From: Lepidurus packardi
Taxonomy: Eukaryota > Arthropoda > Branchiopoda > Notostraca > Triopsidae
Length of the DNA: 64,000 nucleotides
NCBI GenBank assembly: GCA_023053545.1
Contig: JAKZAN010000007.1
Location: 1,116,001 to 1,180,000, forward strand
Direction of reading: 5' to 3'
Shown piece by piece: positions 44,028 to 60,600 of the stretch. Made by a program: the position numbers and the translations under genes. The stretch's first letter is position 1, and each line of letters opens with the position of its first letter. The notes beneath the pieces are model-generated. The model was not told the origin of the DNA and did not search any database. It saw nothing but the letters and a program-made list of their open reading frames with translations.

Positions 44028-47000
44028 AGCTGCTACAGGAAGTTGACTATTGGCAGAAAGAAGACCGTGCTTGAAGAGCCCAAATTTAAACTCCAGTTTC
44101 GATACAAGCCCAATTCAATCACTCCTCTATAAATATGATTATGTAGAGAGCACTACGTCCCTATCCCTCCTTATGCAAAGCAGCAAGGAAGCAAAACTTG
44201 ATGGAAGAGGAAACCTAAAAACTATACCGCTTAACTAGAACAAGAGAGGGAGAATAGGGAAGTTGTTAAAGAGTGATGCTTTCACTGCTCAAAGGAGAGA
44301 AAAGTTCGACGATGGCGGAAGAAATGCTTTCGTCGTCCCGGACCGGCGGACGGCCACAGGTTGCTTTTATAGCTATACCAGCTCACGGTATGCACATGAC
44401 GTTGAATACCACGCCCACTAGCTGCACACATTAATTACCCGTATGGCCAGACCTTAGGCATGTGCATCATGTAGAAATATTTCTGGATAGATTTTTCCCT
44501 TCATAGTCTTTCTTCTGGCCATTCTACATTTTTAGTCTGGATCAGTATGATCATGGAGAAGATGATATTTGTTTAAGACTGAGTGGGGAGAATTCCTAAG
44601 CCAATACATTGTCTTAAGCTTGCCAATCATTAAGTGTTTTCTAGTAAAAGTCAGGAATAGTTATGTGTATAGCTAATAACGGTTATTGCTCTTTTCCTCC
44701 ATGTTTATCGGTCGTGAAGTCATTTCTCAACGGTAATTCCCTTGGCCTGAAGTAGCATCCATATACCAATCCACAATCCTACCCTGCAAGTCTTCCCAAT
44801 CCTTGCTGTTTTACGATTATACAAAAATGGACTTTAGCGCGTAGAAACTGCAAAAGGAATCAAGGTGAAGTATGATGAGGAAGGTCGAATTGCTGGGTCG
44901 TTCAAGCGAGATATTTTTCATCTCATATAGAGCGGAAGGCTGAAAGAATGTTAAGGCAATAATTTCTAGAACATCTTGTAAGTTTAGGCACACTATAAAT
45001 ATAGCAGTGAAAATGCATGGACAACAATTGCTTTCGAACGTTCAGCTTAGGTTTTGGCCGTCTTTCAATGTCACGTATTCATTTTCGCCTTTCAGCGAAT
45101 AAACCGATTTCCTAACTTTTCATTTGTTAGAAATAAATGTGTAGTTCGAAATTCAAAGTGCAATATTAACACAAATGTCAGATTTGTAAGTGACATGCAA
45201 AAGGAACTGACAGAACTTACGGAAAGTTAATGCATAGTTAGGTGTACGACTAATAAATAACCAATGACCTTGTGCAAGCGAACTTAAATTCTATGTGAAT
45301 TCAAATGCATGACAGCAAATCTGACAACGAAAGAAGTAACACTGGGAAATACAGTGTATGACAATGTTATACATATATACCGCAATGCTCTTGAATGGAG
45401 CTCTCGCTTCAGACTTACCGTTCCCTTCCAGACTGTGTGCAAGATTGACAAGCTAAATAGTCGCTTGCGATGGGTAAAGACTGCCCGCCCCTTCTTGCCT
45501 TAATTGATTTCAGATGTAGTGCCCTAGCTTAAAGCCTTCTTCACAGCATCATCACGCATCGATCCTGAAGGATAAAAAAGAAGAATATACGTCACACTCT
45601 ATCACAAAGTTTTCAGCACTCGTCAACTTCCCTGCACTTCCCTGTTAGCCATTCGTGAAAGCTTTACGAAAAGCCATATAGGAAGTACTCAAGGTAAATA
45701 TCGCATGGGCTTATGGGATTCTTTTTAACTTAAAAGATATACATCTATATCTCTAAATAGAAACGAGACGAAGAAAAATACAATTTTCTCCTATCAGCTT
45801 AGTCTTTCGTAATTACTTTGACCATACTGTGGCAACTGTCAGGTCAAGCGTGGGGCAGCAGGCTCATTAGAGATCTCATCACGGCAGAATGAAGCCATTG
45901 TGGAGGGTAAAGGACATACTGTGTCTTTCGCTATCACTTCAGCAGCTTTTGCTCGCGCTACTTTGATCTCCTGTCGTGCCATAATTGCAGATCTGGCTTT
46001 TTCTTATAGGGACAGAAAAGCGGTACGGTATTTAACCAGCAAGAAAATACTTTCACAGATATATTTTCAGCCAAGTGTAACGACCATATTTCAAGCGCTA
46101 AAGCTAAAGGCAGCATCCCAAGTAAGTCACTTTGCAGCTCGTATACTCATCCATCCTTGGTTTTAGTACCCTGGAACGGGAGAGAAAATCAAGATACATT
46201 GCAACAATTTAACTGGTACGCAAAAAAAAAAATTCGAAATCCTTTTCCGTGCAAGAGAAAAAAAAATTAGTTGGTAGCTAAGATAAGTAGGAAGAAGAAA
46301 GCAAGGAAAGTATAGAACGTACTTGTCGCAGATCAAATGACCACAGCTAAAAAGCCGATTCTTCTGCTTGGGTTCGTAGTGGTACAATTATAAGCGAGGA
46401 TCCTTACTGGGAGCGAAAGCTTCAAATCGGAGAAAAAATACAAGAGCCAGCTTTTTCTTCTCAAAGAATCCATGTGGGAAATTCCTTGGCTATACCCTTC
46501 ATGCCTTCTAGCTCGTTGGGAATCGAAACCACCTCTCGACGGCATTAGAGATCTATTGTAGCGATAGGGCTGAATAATTAATATCTTTCATTTCTTCCAA
46601 AGGAGGACACAGAGGAAAACAAGAATAAGGATCATTACGTCTTCGATTCTTTAGAAGCACTCAAGCATTCTTAACAACTGTCCCGGTATCCAGGAGTGCA
46701 ACTATTTAGTCTGCGTTTTTGCCTTAAACTTTAAAATCTTATATGCCGAGCTGTATTATGGACAAGCTGAAAAAGGCATGCGCGAGAAAAATAGAAGAGT
46801 GCAAAATACGATATAAGTAATAACAGTAAATACATGTATTGACACATGTGCAAAAATGGCAATATTTTATTAGGACGCATTTACTTCATTATTTTGACTT
46901 CACAGAGTTTTTTTTCCCCATTTTCCTTCATTTATAAAATAGCTAAGATGGCAGAAGAAACGTCCAAGAAACTAAATACTTTTCGGCCCTTTTTAAATAA

Positions 47001-47427
47001 ATACCAATACTAAATGAAAGAAGGTTTCTGAACCAATCCCGGATCTATTCTTCTGCGACAATGCAAACCATAGGGAAACATGGGGCAATGGCTATATGAT
47101 TTGTGGCGGGTTACTTGGCCGGTTTCTTGCGGGCCGCTGGGTATGGTGCTGAGGAGATTTTCCGGTTCGCGGGGGAACCCTGAACCGAAACGCGGAAAAG
47201 GTAAGGATAGGCGTATTGTTACTCCAAGCAATAACTGCCGCGATTTTCTGAGCAGGGTTGTCGGCATATCAGGAATAAGGGTCGCTTTTCTTTAGAATTA
47301 AATAAGGAAATTATTTCTTATCATTGTATAAGAATTTATTATTACAAGAATATTTAAGAACATTGTATAATAATATTATTATCATTGTTGGCCTATTGCC
47401 TAATCTCTTGCCTCGTCTTTTGTCAAA
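44028..47427. other. Tyrosine hydroxylase 5' region and intergenic DNA
   Basis: The part nearest 44.03-44.34 kb is the likely 5' UTR of tyrosine hydroxylase. The rest has short frames only, the longest near 45.90-46.17 kb, none recognisable. No RNA gene or transposase was found. Confidence 0.4.
44364..44371 (-). promoter_or_regulatory. TATA box of tyrosine hydroxylase
   Basis: On the minus strand GCTATAAAAGCAACC gives a canonical TATAAAAG, followed by GC-rich sequence. Transcription would start around 44335-44340, leaving a leader of about 310 bases before the ATG at 44027. Tissue-restricted genes such as this often have TATA promoters. The site rests on motif and position only. Confidence 0.5.
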
Positions 47428-49361
<1,934 letters not shown>

Positions 49362-50728
49362 CGATATTTCGACGCTGTGAGATAGCGAACTCTTAACTAT
49401 AGTAATTCTGCGGTTCAGCAATTCGAAGGTCTTGGAAGGCTGAAATAATATTTTTTTAAATCGGCAGTAGAAATATTTCATTGAACACAAGTGATGGGAA
49501 TCTCAAAAAGCTAATATAAGTGATAGTTTGGCTCATTCGTGTTGATTTATTTCGGGCGTGCTTTGTTCAGTACTGTTGCCGGTTGCCTAATGGGTTCTTT
49601 CGGTTAGACCTTGGTCACGTACAGGTAAGTTGCTGTCCCCGGCATATAATGAAAATCTTGCTTTGGCTATAAATGTCACCAACTGGCAAGATTTATCTGT
49701 ATAATTAGACAACCTGTTCGAGCTTTTAACGCCTAAGCATAAAAAAGAATGCGGTGCGGCTCCTCTTGTTGCTTTATCAGTTCGACAAGTTTCTCGCCCT
49801 ATCCTCCCTATACCTCCCATTACCTTACGGGGGGAAAAAATACAACTAACAAGGCGCATACGAACACACTCTTTTATTTTGTTACTGTTAAACGGAAAAT
49901 GAACTTCGGTTTTTTCCACTTGGCAGAATAAGGAGACATGCCAGAAAGAGAAAAGAAAACGGGAACAAGAAATGGGGAATGCCTGGCACTGCCCTATTGT
50001 TAGGCCGCATAATGCAACACAACATCAAGCGGCGCCGTTTTCAGGGTTTCCTCTGGTTCGTTACCTTTCCATTAAATGCTTTGACAATGTATGGTAAAGG
50101 ATAGCACAGCACACGTTATATTATGTTGTGGTTATACGCCCATCATAACTTAGCGCTGCGTTGAAGTAGACGGAGGTTGATATCGTCAACTAGCACATCC
50201 GCTTATTAGTCAGGTTTTACAAGCTCCCTACTAACATTCCACTTCCGCTGCTTGTACGCTTGCAGAACGCTCTATACCTTTCAAATTTGGGGAAAAGAGG
50301 GCACCTGTCGAGTTAACTTCTCTTATTGCCATCTATCCTACAAAACATCCCGCATCAAAGGTGTGAATCTCCCCCTCTCTTTTACAGGTTCGACATCTAC
50401 TTCCTTTCTTTTAACTATTTTCAAACCAGGCGCTAAGAAAGCGGTTCATGGTCCAGATTTTACAACCTTTTCCCATTAAGGACAATCCCAAACTTTCAGT
50501 GAATTAAAATCCTCTCACTCAAGCAAACGGGGCAGGAAATGACTAGTTGGGCTTTTGAATGTTTAAACTATAGCCCCAACAACACCGAGACCTGTGCCCG
50601 TCGCGTGCACCCGCGTAGTAAGCAAGTTGTGAAAGGAAAAGTTGGAGATCTAAGGTCTCAGGGAGCTGTTCGCTTCGTTTTACCTCCATATATCTGATTT
50701 CCTTCTGTTAATTGTCATGGGTATAGCG

Positions 50729-50762
50729 TCACGTAATGGAAAGCAAACAAATCATTACGTGA
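50729..50762. repeat. Short hairpin with CACGTAAT arms
   Basis: TCACGTAATG at 50729-50738 is inverted as CATTACGTGA at 50753-50762, with a 14-bp loop. The purpose is unknown. Confidence 0.7.
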
Positions 50763-51655
50763 TATAGTTACCAGTGAATAACCGGGTGTCACTTTTGGGA
50801 CGATGTGTATAAGTAGTAGAAATTAGGTAGACTTGATCACACCTGCCTTGCATAAGGACCGGGTTGGTGGTATGGGTTGAATACACCGTCAGACCAACGT
50901 GCACCTTCTTGCTCCTTAGCCTTTTGTTCAGCAAAAGGAGTCAAACATCTGATTCCATGCTCTTACCAGACATACATGTCCTGACGTCTGCTCGTGGAAA
51001 ACACAGTTTAAGAATGTTCACCTGTTTCAATTTGTTGCGTGTAAAATGACTGCGTCTTGACGAAAAGCTTGCTTTCACAAGGACCGTTGGTAACAACGAT
51101 TCACCTGCTTCTTTTTATGGCCATCTACGTTCCGCGGCTTGGAACTCCCGGCTCGGATCTTTCCTGGATCTCTTTTGTTTCATTTCTATAGTATTGGCAG
51201 GACAATAAGAACGTTTGCATCCAAGACTAACCCTGTAACGGAACTCAGAGGAAGTGTCCCCTCCACTCCACTCCATGTGTGAAAAATAGGGGTGGACGCT
51301 TCTCACGCCAATTAAAGGTCTGCTGCTGTAATCCTAATTATTAGAAATCATTTAGTTGCCAATACCCCTTAATTACAGATAATCCAAAACGTTTGCCTAT
51401 TTTACCTCCCAATAAGTCTCTCTATTCCATAAAACAATTGGAAACTACGTATAGAGCTGCGGCTCTCTAACACTCGAATCGCATATACCGCCGGTTTGAC
51501 TTTGGGAAGTTTGGAAGCTGAGATGGGCCGATCAGTGTACGCCCAAATGAATTTACGACAGCTTTCCCATGGCAGCAGCTCTTTTCAATACTGGCAATAG
51601 CTTTTAACCGCAGCATCTCCTAGGTATAATGCCCTGAAGTAGTCCACGTGAACGG

Positions 51656-51683
51656 CATATATGTATATATATATATATATAGC
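51656..51683. repeat. AT dinucleotide microsatellite
   Basis: An alternating TA tract interrupted once by a G, about 28 bp long. Confidence 0.85.
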
Positions 51684-54600
51684 CATCACGCAAGATATCC
51701 ATAAAGATGCACCTCTCTATCAAAATCATACAAATCAGTTCCCATAAAATTCCCAGCACTGGCTAAGTAAATCATTTTTACAATTAATGCAGGGGTTTTT
51801 CTTATGAGAGGCAAAGCATGCTACGAATTATAATCACGAGAGTTTACGACCACGCCATATAGAAACTATCCGCAACGGCAACCACTTCCAAATTAAAAAT
51901 TATGATAAAAAAGTTGGGGGAACTTGGAGCAAAATCTTCAATTAACTCTGCTCCTTGGTATGTAAACATGAAGGCGCTTCTTGGCATTTGCTAAAAGACG
52001 AATACTAATTCGTGGTGGCTGCTGGGTGGGTTATAAAGCCTGCACATGTGTATGTTAAATGCACGCAGGGAAAATCTAAGGAGTGGCATTGAGTGGCTTA
52101 TTTACCAAACTTAAATAGAGGTTGGTCACTTAATCGACTCCCGTAATGAAGTCACTACCCTAGAGTTAGCCTGCGCATCATAAATAAACATTAACGCGTT
52201 TAATGCTCTTTGATTAGGACATTTTCCAGCCACTAAAAAGCCCCTTGCTGTACCAGCAGACAAACTAATTTCCTATTCCCGAACTTTTAAGAAAAAATAA
52301 AATCAAAAGGTTAGTACAGGGCTTTTCTATCTAGTGTCTAATTCCTTGTTCCATTTTGCTCGGTTTTCTTTTAAGAACTCCTCCCCCTCTTTTTGGTCCC
52401 TCTTCTAATACCAATTAAGGAAAATTTCATCTACCTTGATATAGCTTACCTGCCAGCTCTGAGGAGATGGAAAACCTTCTTGAGGAGCCGCTGCTGTTAG
52501 CTCAACAACGAAGGAAGCAGCCACGTTTGTTTTACTTAACGCTAACTGCTTCGCTACACGAACTCAATCATGTTGCCTCTTCAGAACAGGATTTTAGACG
52601 TGTCAGGAGTGCGTTACAAGATCCACTCCTGGGGTTCCTCGGTTTTGCTCCGCCGCTGTTTTTTTTTTTTTAAGTCATCAGGGCTATCAGACGACGTGTG
52701 TATCAGCTTCTTACAGAATGTGTTAATAAAACATAGAACTTTCCTGAACCAGCTCCCTTTAAACATTTAAGCTAGAGTTTATTTGTGTGCACTACGCACT
52801 CTAACCCGCCACATCACTTGGAAATAAAGAATCCTTGAAAATACAACAAGCCAATACACTGGTTAAACAAAGGCGAAGGGCGGTGTAAAAGTAATTAAAG
52901 GAAAGTAGCGCAGCTGCTAAGAGTAGAGTTTTAACGGGCATACAAGGGGTCAACAGGTCGGACGGTCTATATTGATGTCTTATTTTTCTCGCGTCCCAGA
53001 CCGGTATTAGTTCAAGTTCCGCGAGATTATTTTATAGTCGACGCACAACACCCTGCCATTTTACGACCAAGTTTTCTCGCGCTAAGCAATTCTCCTTGTG
53101 TGCTCTTTTCTCTTCCAAAAAGGTATCCAGCGTTGCTTAATAAAGCGCGTGTAGTACTGAGCAATAAGGACGAGGTTTTGAAGTTGAGCACAGCGCTTTT
53201 GGCTGAGTAAGTTGCCATCGCTGTGCCTGCCACAGCTCCTATAGACGAGGTGGGAAAGACGAGGCCGGTTTTATATGCAGGCCACCCTGTGGGAAGACAG
53301 CTACTAATTTTTTAATGCGTAAACCCCCAAACACGAAAAGGAGAGGCAAAATGCTACCTAATGCTGTTACCGAACCAAAAAATTGAGCTGCACCGCAGTA
53401 GTTAAGATACAAGCTTGGAATATCAGAAAAAGCTTTAGGGGAGACAAGGAGTAATTTTAATAAAACCATAGTGGTCTATTATCCCTTATCCCCAACCTTA
53501 CCTATTCCAGGTAGGAAGGAATCATAAATCACCACGTGCAAGCCCAAGAAAAAGGCTTAGAAGACAATGAAGTTTTCGTATTAAGCCAAGAATTAACACG
53601 CTTTTCCTTGTGTTTGCCCTGGTCACCGTTACGCTTTGACACCTGCTAGATGTTCCGTCTGGCGAGGAATTGTTTGCATCGCCACTTTTACTTATGCAGA
53701 TAAAACTGAACAATAACGGGAGTTACGCGCTGCCTTGTGAGAACTTCTTTTGTGTGAGCGAACAATGCAGGGTGGAAAAATGTATGATCTTGTGCTATGT
53801 CCAGAACCGCTAAAGCTAGTATTTATGCGCGAAATTCCGCTGGAGCAAGTACAAGGTTTGCAAGTTTAGTAAACATACTACACCCAACCCAAGAGACTGC
53901 GCTTCAAAAACCTGCATTCATAAGTGCACTGACGAAAAACTTTCCTTCTAAAAAGCCCTTCTTTTTTTCCTAAAGTCATACCTTAACACCAATTATAATA
54001 GTAAAAGCATATTGTAGTAAGATAAAAAGTCAACATTACAACACTACTGGGAATTATGAAATTCTAGTATTTTTGTACTTGGCAAGCTATTATAAAATAA
54101 ATTAAATAATAAAAAGAAAATGATAGAAAATTGGCATGGTGAGGGACATCAGGAATGCCCAAACCTGAATAGGCAATGTACACTGTTGCTTCCCCTTTAT
54201 CATTAGCATAGCTCTAACTTAACTTAGTCTTTTTGTTGTAGATCTGTTTTTCAAGTCCTCCGTGAGCATATAATTCTTTGTTCAAGGCGTTAATGGAGTC
54301 CAGCTGTACGACTTGCTAACAAAAGAACGAACAATTTTTGCGAGAAGCGTATCACGGTACAAGTCGCCAAGCATGTTATGGACATACTACAAATTTCCTT
54401 GCTGTCACTTAAAGGCCCAGGCTCCAATCAGCGGACCTTTCGTCACGGAAGCTTCATGACACGAAACACCAAACCCTCTTGGTGTGCAAATGGAACTAGT
54501 GGGAGCAGTAGTTTAAGAAAGAGAAGACCCCAAAGACTTTTGCTTGCAACTTGCTGGGATGCTGGGGTTGTTGTGGGCTTGCTTGGCGCACATGCCATGA

Positions 54601-57600
54601 AGAATAATGAACAGGTCCAGGAGCCACTCAACCTGACACATTACATTAAACTCGATGGCTATTACGCCACTGAAACAGGATTTTTTCTTCGTGGGGAGAA
54701 ATTACATGAGGACCCCGCTAACGCCCTAACTTTGTGCGAAAGTATGCCCATAAATATAAAGTGAGGTTTTGATGAATAGCCAGGACTCATGCACCAAAAC
54801 TCGGCTGGGAATGCGCAAAGACTAAAGCTAGTGTTTATCGTATTGTTAGCGTACGTGCGTGGCGCAACCGTAACCATCTTTCTGTTGTTTCCGCAGTGCT
54901 TAAAAATTCAATTGCAAGCAATACACAGTATACTTCACATCTATTAAAAGAATTCAGATATCGTTCGTAACGGTTAGCGTGCCCATTATTGCCGCATTAC
55001 ACTGACCACCCCGAAAGAGCGTTTTTTTTATCGCTTATACCATCCAGGGGAGCGTTTCGCATTGCAGTCTTAAAAAGAATTGACAACACAGCTCAAGCTT
55101 ACAACTTGCAAGCTTGTGCAGAGGTGACAGGAGCGCAAAAACTTGCACGCTCTGCCAAAAGTCGCGGTGTGGGGCACACATTTGTTACTGTTGCAGGTTA
55201 TGATGTCAAGAATGCGTGCTAATAGAGCAGGAATGCGTGACTGGCGGACGGTTTTTCTCCCCTTTTGTCCCAGCTATAACTAGAACATAAAAGCCAAATC
55301 CCGTACCCTCGTCCACTCATTTTCCTAATGAGAAATCTGTTAAATTTTCCTGCAACACTGCAACACAGTGACAACAGACGGTACGGTTAACAAAACCCCG
55401 AACCCTTTCTGCTCATTCCAGTTAATGCGAGATGCACAAAGTTAAGTATGGGTCAAAAAACCCCAGGCTAAAACGCTATAGCTTCTTGGCGAGGTTTGCT
55501 TTCTTGTCTCCTTGATAAGTAGTCTATACAGTACAAAAGGATCATAGCAAAAACGATGCCCTCACTTTACCTGCGCTTCTTACTTTCAGCTTTCAAAGCA
55601 AGCAATCCGGTCAAGTTGTTTGGACTGCTCTAGAGGGCCAGGAGCATGTCAAATAACTGCAGTTACACCAGGGTCGAAAGGCAACGAATTTCCGGCGGAA
55701 CCTATGTTAAAGCTGTTAGATATATTGTAGTCGCATCAGGTCACGACGCATATTGCTATACAAAGTTTCTAGGCTCCACTTCTTTTGACTCGAGAGGCTG
55801 CTGCTTCGCGGAGGCAGCAAATTGCCGGCTTAAATTTTTAAGGCATTTTCAATCGGAATGCCGTATAGTACTACGTTGTGGCCAGGCAGTGCAAAAGTGA
55901 AGACATTGTTGGATATAAGGGATCAATGGATCCGCCGTAGGAACTTTTTGGACTTCTAACATGTCATGTCACTATAGCTTTTAACGTCCTATTCAGTCAG
56001 TAACGTGGGGACATCGTTGCCATTGACACTCATAGTGCATATAGTGGGTCTATTGGGGGCAGTCAGCACTTGTCAAACCTGCTGCAGGATGAAAGAACGG
56101 ATAGCGCATAACAATACCGGGGTTGAAAAGTGAGTTGGCTGTCCTAAACGAGGCGCAAATTGAACACATTACCTGCCCTGCAGTTCCATTCGGTGCTTAG
56201 CTATTCAAGGTGTCTCTCGATATCGGTATATGAAGTATAGGATGTGCGATCCACGAAAGATAGACATTCTTCTGTCTGCACATGGACTGGCAAGGCATTC
56301 CGACCTTTATCCCGTTCATTGTCACGTCGTGACTCCTCTACGCCCCCTCCAAAAGTCCCATCCAGATATCTTTTAGGCTTAGCCTCCCGTTTCTTTTTTA
56401 TTCTTGTAAGTCCATATCTAAAATAACGCGCTACAAGACATTATACGCATTTCGAAGTTACTCCGCGAACTGGTAAGACAACAAGAGGCTTTCAAAACTT
56501 GAACAAGCTTGAGCAGCAGGAGCTCCAGCATTTCAATACCAGCTATTGTTTGTCATCAACACACGTGTGAACAATGGCTTAGCTGAAATTTCTAGCTAAG
56601 CGAAGCACTTTTACGCCCACTTTTGAGCTGATTGCTTCCTATTAACCACAGACCGATGGACTATAAGCCCAGTGAAAACTTCTACAAGGAAAAAGCAATG
56701 GGAGGATTGAAAAGTAAGAAATGGGCAAATTCTTGAAGGTGGCTGCTGAAGATGAAACGTAAAGTAGGATAGTAAAAGATGTAACTGTGAGAGCAAGGGC
56801 ACAAAAACTCTGGTTTGGCCATCGTCAACAAGCCGTGGGACGTCACCTAGTTACAAAAGAAGCTGTAGACAATCAGCAATGAAGGCCGAAAAGATTGCTA
56901 GGTGCACAAGAAAACCGAAGAGACATGCAATCATCATGACAATGGCTTTTAAGTTTAGGTTTTGTGGCTTGAATAGAGGTTTGGCTATGACGCAGCTCAT
57001 GATCACCGATCAAGGCAACTGCATCGCATGGCAGCTAACTAAAAAGCTATGAGAACGACAAAGGCTTTTGCTCTTGCTGCTGCACCATCACCATCTCAAG
57101 CTGCTCGGACGTTTCTTGTCTCCAGGGGTTGATTAACAAGCTCTCAATGTATCCCTATAGCCTTTTATGATAGAAAATTTGCCTGCGTTGCTGAGGCGTG
57201 ACACGGCTACTTTTCCATTCCGAGACTTTATTCTCCGATTATTTTTCCAAAGCACTTCATGACCTGTAGGATTGTTTCTCGCTACATGTATACGACATGC
57301 AACCACTTGCTACTTAATAACAGCTCTATTTTTTAAAAAATTTTAATTATACGTACACATAGTCCTAGGATTATGTAACTATTCCCAAGATACCAGCAAA
57401 TTGTTTTCATTACGTTTGCAATGTCATTCAGAAGGCATTGGCTATCTCTATCGGCGACATCCTGTAGTTTTAGGGTTTTACCAATTGCCACAAGAAAGAT
57501 TGACACTTTACATTTTTATTTTCCAGGAATGAGTCGCTTGGAATGCGAATAATTGGGGAAAGGTAACCAAAAGTCAATCTTAATCTCAAAAGGCAAGCAA

Positions 57601-60600
57601 GTCAATCTTACCAAAAATCCACAAAAAGGTGAGAAGCAATGACTCCATGCAACCACGGCAGTTTTGGAAAGGCGATAGTCCGTTCGTCGAATCAGGTGTT
57701 CTATAGGGTTTCCAGTTGACAGGCTTTGCGACGTGCCGGCGGATCCATGGCTTTAAAAGTAATAACATTTGTGTCTTTTATTCTACACCTAAGTTCTTGG
57801 ATGAAAAATATATATGAAAATAAACAGCTGTAAGAATAAATACGTATAGATACAAATATATTGTCTTGCCTGCCTTTGCTGAACGCTGGATTAACGTAGC
57901 CTTGTTCTGGAAGTCATGTTTAATCAAGCGTCTGTTCGATTTAGCTAGAAAGGTTGTAGCTTTTTTTATTGCATTCACGTCCCTTTTCAGTATTGGATCT
58001 ATTCTATGCTTCCTATTATATTATATTCTAAACTTTCTGGTATATAGTGATGATGGCTTGTCACCTTCCTATTTTTTAAATGTATTTTCTTTAACCGGCA
58101 ATACGGAGGAGCAGGTATAGAAAAGCGTGCCGAAAGGACTGCACGGATATGATGAGCAATGATAATCAGGAGACGGATCAGCAGCATCGCGCACCGCAGA
58201 GCAGCATCCTCCAAATGGTCCCTTATTTTCTTTTTTTCAGATTGCGCGTCTATGCCGTTGTGCTCATCCAAATGCCGTGTTTCGTTTGCGTGGTCTACAT
58301 GAGCAGACCCAAAGCTACAGACTATCGTGACACGGCACATTGCTCCTATCCAATGCGTGCAAAAAAATGAAAATAAAATATATACAATAAAGGCATTTTA
58401 GAAGATCCGAGTGAGCGAGAACCGCGGGATTGCGCTGGTATATAGCTAGCCGGTTCGATGGAACTTATTTTTTGTTTGCTAAAGATCACGAGATAGAAAA
58501 CGATTAGAGTCAATTTAGTCTATCTCCTGGGCAACTTGATTTTACAGCATAAATACTGGCGGGCGAGCCATGAAAACTTGCACCCACGACCAAAACGATA
58601 ATGAGGGGAGCTTTTTACGCAAACGGTTCCAGAGAATTTGAAGGATACAACGACCAAGAACAATGAACTTTCCACTGGAAAACCCTTCCTTTTCTTTCCC
58701 TTCGTCTTAGCGTCCTTTTTCATTATGTTCTTATTGGTTGGGTACAAACTGTAATTCGAAACCAAAGATATAGCTGCTGTATAAGAGTATTCTTCGAAAA
58801 CGTTTTCCTATCTTGTCAAAATTCTGAGAACGTAGCAATTTGTATTCCTTCATCTTCACACGGAAAAGAGCGACCTTGGCTCATTTTTACTGGACGTTAA
58901 CGTGAGTTTTAGGGGCTAAAACCATCTTCGCTAAGCTGTTGCGTGTCCTCAATTACGTGTAAATGCCATGCCACACAAGTTCGTGTAATAGTGTGGTTGA
59001 CGACACCGCAAAGCGTATGATAACAGAGATTCCAAAAGCGTGCCATCCAAGTTTACAGCCATGCCTCGGCATGGCACCAGGAAGGCGAATTAAATACCTG
59101 GCAAAAGAACAGATTTGGTTAACTTCCTTTAATACCCAATACCCGGGTAACCAATACAGGAACGAGAAAAGTTAAGTAAACCAACAAGTTTTTCGATGGG
59201 CAAGAAGTCCCATACCAGAAAACATGTCTCTGACGTCCTGACGTCAAACATGAAACAAGGACGTATGGCTCGAAGCCATAAATACGATGCTTAATCAACG
59301 GCATACAGCTGCTGCAGATGCTTTCACTTACACATTCCCAGGTAAAGGAATTAAGAACTGTGACGAGAGCTCCTAAGCTGCTTATAAGTTGGTTGTGCCA
59401 CCGGTTATAATACAGATTTGGACTACTATTTTAAGCTAAAGCTGGGGAGCTGCTGTGTGTTTTCACTGTGTATGTTTTGACAAATCTGCCATAGTTTGTA
59501 ACAACTCAACAAACTGCCACTTTTCAATCATAAAACTAGGTCTGCATCAAGTCCGACATCAACTTATACATATTTGATGCCACCGATACGCAGACAGTGT
59601 GGTTAACACATGCGATCCAAGTTCATTTAACAAAAAATACAGCGGTAAGATTGAAAAGAAGGGTTATTGCCCGATGGTAAATTTGGCGGCAAACGATTTC
59701 TGTCCTTCGCCACGCATTGGCGACGAAGGCATCCTGACGGTAATTGTCCTACAGGAGCAATTAAAGTTGCATGTCTGATGCTTCATCTTCGCTATAGTGT
59801 TGAGCTATTTCCACTACAGTCATTACAAGGCGTTGGTTCATTTTCTTTTCCCTTCCTCGTTCAAGACAATAGCTGAAAAAAAGAAGAAAAAAAGCGCAGT
59901 TCGGGCGGAAAAACTCGCAACTCAACAAACAGTTCACATCGCCTTCTTAAATATTCTGTCACCACAATTCCCAACGATGAGACCGATGTCGTTGGAAGAG
60001 AGGTGACGTTATTAACATAGAGATACCTAACCGTTAATTATGCCCATCCACCGGAAATGAAAAATTTGCACATCAAGCTGCAACGTTCCACCTTTTTATT
60101 TTATTTTTTTCTATTTAGGATTGCTCTAAAAAGGGGGAGAACAATAGCTCTCATAGCCTGCACCCTTGACTTGTTCCGTCTACGTATGTTATGATCCTAC
60201 AGAGCATTCACTAGCGTCGCGACGCCCATATCCATCCTATTGTTCTTTCTTTCATATCTAATTCTTTGTCGACTCACTTTTCCATTCCACCAATGGAAGG
60301 CACTCCAATGGCAATAAGATAACACAGACTTCCGTTTTCTCCCTTTTCACCAATGGTTAAAGGGGCTTCCTTCTCCATGGAAAGCAACAATGAACTCCAT
60401 GCATATCGCCCACCGCCCAAATGCGAGCTACGCTACGGAAAAGCGGGATCCATATACGTAACCTAACCTTTGTGTTTTGAGACAAGGAAATAACATGTAT
60501 GTCAAGTGGGAAATCGCATCCGCCTCCCTGCCATCCAACCATCCCCACCACTTCCAACTACCACAACCACTCCGGAAAAACTCCTTATTATCCCTTGCCC

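Noticed and set aside
53239-53469. A hydrophobic 76-codon minus-strand frame with a true ATG
   Set aside because: A membrane-like composition alone is not enough; no homology or transcript signals were seen.
54378-54764. A 128-codon plus-strand frame with one hydrophobic stretch
   Set aside because: No recognisable family, no splice context or neighbours, and the region is otherwise gene-free.
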